Origin: DASWHD01 sp036393335
Lineage (GTDB): Bacteria > CG2-30-53-67 > CG2-30-70-394
Direction of reading: 5' to 3'
Assembly (NCBI GenBank): GCA_036393335.1
Contig: DASWHD010000249.1
Coordinates: forward strand, 1 to 5,734
DNA length: 5,734 nucleotides
Part shown: positions 4,839-5,734 of the stretch, in pieces
Layout: each line of letters begins with the position of its first letter
Position numbering within the stretch: position 1 is the first letter of the stretch
Position numbers and translations under genes: made by a program
The notes under the pieces: generated by a model
The model's input: the letters and a program-made list of their open reading frames with translations, nothing else
Databases searched by the model: none
Told to the model about the DNA's origin: nothing

Positions 4839-5266
4839 GCCGCGCGTGGCGGGTCGTGCTCGATACCAACACTCTGGTCTCCGCGCTGATCTTCCGCAGG
4901 CGGCTGTCGTGGCTGCGCGAGGCCTGGCACCACGGCCAGGTGCGACCGCTGCTGTGCCGCGCCACCGCGAGCGAGTTGCTGCGGGTGCTCGCCTACCCCA
5001 AGTTCCGACTGGACGAGATCGAGATCAACGACCTGTTGGCGGACCTGTTACCCGCCACGGAAACAGTGGACCTTGGCCGCCGCCGCGGCCGTGGCTTACC
5101 CCGATGTAGGGATCCCCGCGACCAAGTCTTTCTCGTCCTCACGCAGGCGGCCCGCGCCGATGCCCTGGTGAGCGGAGACGGTGACCTCCTCGCGCTGGCC
5201 TCCCAGGCTCCATTCCCCATCTGGGACGCCGACACCCTTCGTCAGCGGTTAGCCGTCACCGACTGA
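4835..5266 (+). CDS. PIN-domain toxin (COG1569-type putative ribonuclease)
   Basis: This is the toxin half of the pair with the preceding AbrB-type antitoxin, a probable metal-dependent RNase. The 143-residue product shows the PIN acidic residues in order: VVLDTNTLVSAL (first Asp), TASELLRVLAYPKFRL (Glu), RDPRDQVFL (Asp) and ADALVSGDGDLLAL (Asp). This set and the PKFRL segment are typical of the PIN family annotated as a putative toxin component under COG1569 rather than of classical VapC. The GTG start at 4835 overlaps the antitoxin stop by 4 bases. The frame is complete and undamaged, even across a CTCACG site at 5138-5143 of the kind that coincides with frameshifts elsewhere in the window. 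The REP end of the intact transposase begins 15 bases after its stop. Confidence 0.87.
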   Translation: MSRAWRVVLDTNTLVSALIFRRRLSWLREAWHHGQVRPLLCRATASELLRVLAYPKFRLDEIEINDLLADLLPATETVDLGRRRGRGLPRCRDPRDQVFLVLTQAARADALVSGDGDLLALASQAPFPIWDADTLRQRLAVTD

Positions 5267-5276
5267 CGGTCGACCG
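5253..5276 (+). terminator. Hairpin at the PIN toxin stop codon (weak terminator candidate)
   Basis: CCGTCA (5253-5258) and TGACGG (5264-5269) are perfect arms around CCGAC, directly followed by the 10-bp palindrome CGGTCGACCG (5267-5276). The stop codon is in the right arm. There is no T-tract, so intrinsic termination is doubtful; it may protect the mRNA end or be chance. Confidence 0.25.
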
Positions 5277-5281
5277 ACTAC

Positions 5282-5309
5282 GGGGTCAGTCCTGCAAACT
5301 GGCAACTTC
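5282..5309 (-). repeat. REP-like end of the intact transposase element (3' side)
   Basis: On the plus strand it begins GGGGTCAGTCCTGCAAAC; its reverse complement matches 678-705 at 24 of 28 bases. It contains the last codons and stop of the transposase. It begins 15 bases after the PIN toxin stop codon. Confidence 0.8.
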
Positions 5310-5734
5310 CCCGAGAAGCTGACCGCGCAGGGCTTCGAGGCGATCTCCGAGTGCTCGTTCTTGCACCGCACGCTGCCGCAACCGCCGCACCGCCGAACTG
5401 ATCGTGCTCTCCTCCCGTCCCAACCAGCGCCCCACCTCCGCCAGACTACTGCACCGCAGCTCGGCGGCCAGGGTCCCCACCACCGCCCGCGCCTCGGAGA
5501 TCCACCGACCTTGGCCGGTCGCGACAAGGTCCGACGGGGTCAGCGCGTAGGCCTCACACACCGCGGCCATCACCCCCTCCAGGGAGACGCGAACGGAAAG
5601 CAGCCGCACCTCCGCCGACGACACCGCCTGCGTGAACTCGGCCTCGCCGAGGACGCGAGAATCCTCGGAGCCGGCGTGAAACTCGGGCCGGTGGCCCTCG
5701 TCGACCCCCTCCCCAACAAAGCGGACGTAACGAC
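5286..5734 (-). CDS. REP-associated transposase, C-terminal part with DnaA-like helix-turn-helix (residues 171-319)
   Basis: This is the rest of the same gene, entering from the right edge; residues 171-217 are duplicated in the left-edge piece. Residues about 220-290 resemble the DNA-binding domain IV of DnaA: SEARAVVGTLAAEL, then SLAEVGRWLGREESTISSAV, a helix-turn-helix with the STISSAV recognition helix. This two-domain layout (Y1 nuclease plus DnaA-like domain) is known in some proteobacterial RAYTs. The last codons, for VASLQD, and the TGA stop at 5286-5288 lie inside the REP-like end at 5282-5309, so the element's terminus is also coding sequence. The abrB-PIN operon ends only 19 bases before this stop, on the opposite strand. 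Confidence 0.88.
   Translation of the reverse strand, partial: RYVRFVGEGVDEGHRPEFHAGSEDSRVLGEAEFTQAVSSAEVRLLSVRVSLEGVMAAVCEAYALTPSDLVATGQGRWISEARAVVGTLAAELRCSSLAEVGRWLGREESTISSAVRRLRQRAVQERALGDRLEALRGQLLGEVASLQD
5594..5734. repeat. Terminal redundancy, right copy (circular contig overlap)
   Basis: Exact copy of the first 141 bases. Removing one copy and joining the ends gives a 5593-bp circle in which the transposase gene is complete. The repeat has no REP motif or hairpin at its edges, so it does not look like a biological terminal repeat. Confidence 0.95.

Noticed and set aside
1..5734. CRISPR array, tRNA, rRNA or replication initiator
   Set aside because: No regularly spaced repeats, no cloverleaf with the TTC-A-A type loop, no rRNA signature, and no Rep, ParA or RepA-like motif was seen on either strand.

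Overview
The window is high-GC bacterial DNA, about 65% G+C by eye. It holds a REP-associated HUH (Y1) transposase, a PEP-CTERM envelope protein and several toxin-antitoxin (TA) modules. PEP-CTERM sorting requires an exosortase host, so a Gram-negative EPS producer is likely. The transposase type, with a DnaA-like C-terminal helix-turn-helix, suggests a gammaproteobacterium such as a purple-sulfur or Thioalkalivibrio-like lineage. That placement is inference.

The first 141 bases (1-141) are repeated exactly as the last 141 (5594-5734). The transposase gene runs off position 1 on the minus strand and continues in frame from 5593 to its stop at 5286. Joining the ends gives a 5593-bp circle with an uninterrupted 319-residue gene. 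The window therefore looks like a circular contig with a k-mer-sized overlap: either a real circle or a repeat-driven loop in an assembly graph.

Layout around the circle: the intact transposase (5286 to 652 through the junction, minus strand), bounded by inverted REP-like ends at 5282-5309 and 678-705. Next, an AAA/DUF4143 ATPase (646-1838) whose native N-terminus has been replaced by REP-encoded codons and which carries a one-base frameshift near 1671. Then a decayed DUF4258-like gene (minus, 1890-2045) and a complete brnT-brnA TA operon (2204-2780). Then a degenerate transposase 5' end with its REP (2853-2970), a phd-type antitoxin whose vapC partner is cut to 19 codons by that REP (2979-3322), and a degenerate transposase 3' end (3361-about 3670). 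Last come a PEP-CTERM/lamin-tail protein with two frameshifts (3785-4403) and an abrB-PIN TA operon (4617-5266).

The theme is a REP/RAYT-shaped mosaic. Cargo genes, mostly TA modules, sit between transposase copies all in the same orientation, and both REP ends lying on the start-codon side of a transposase abut a truncated gene. No replication initiator, partition gene, rRNA, tRNA or CRISPR array was seen.
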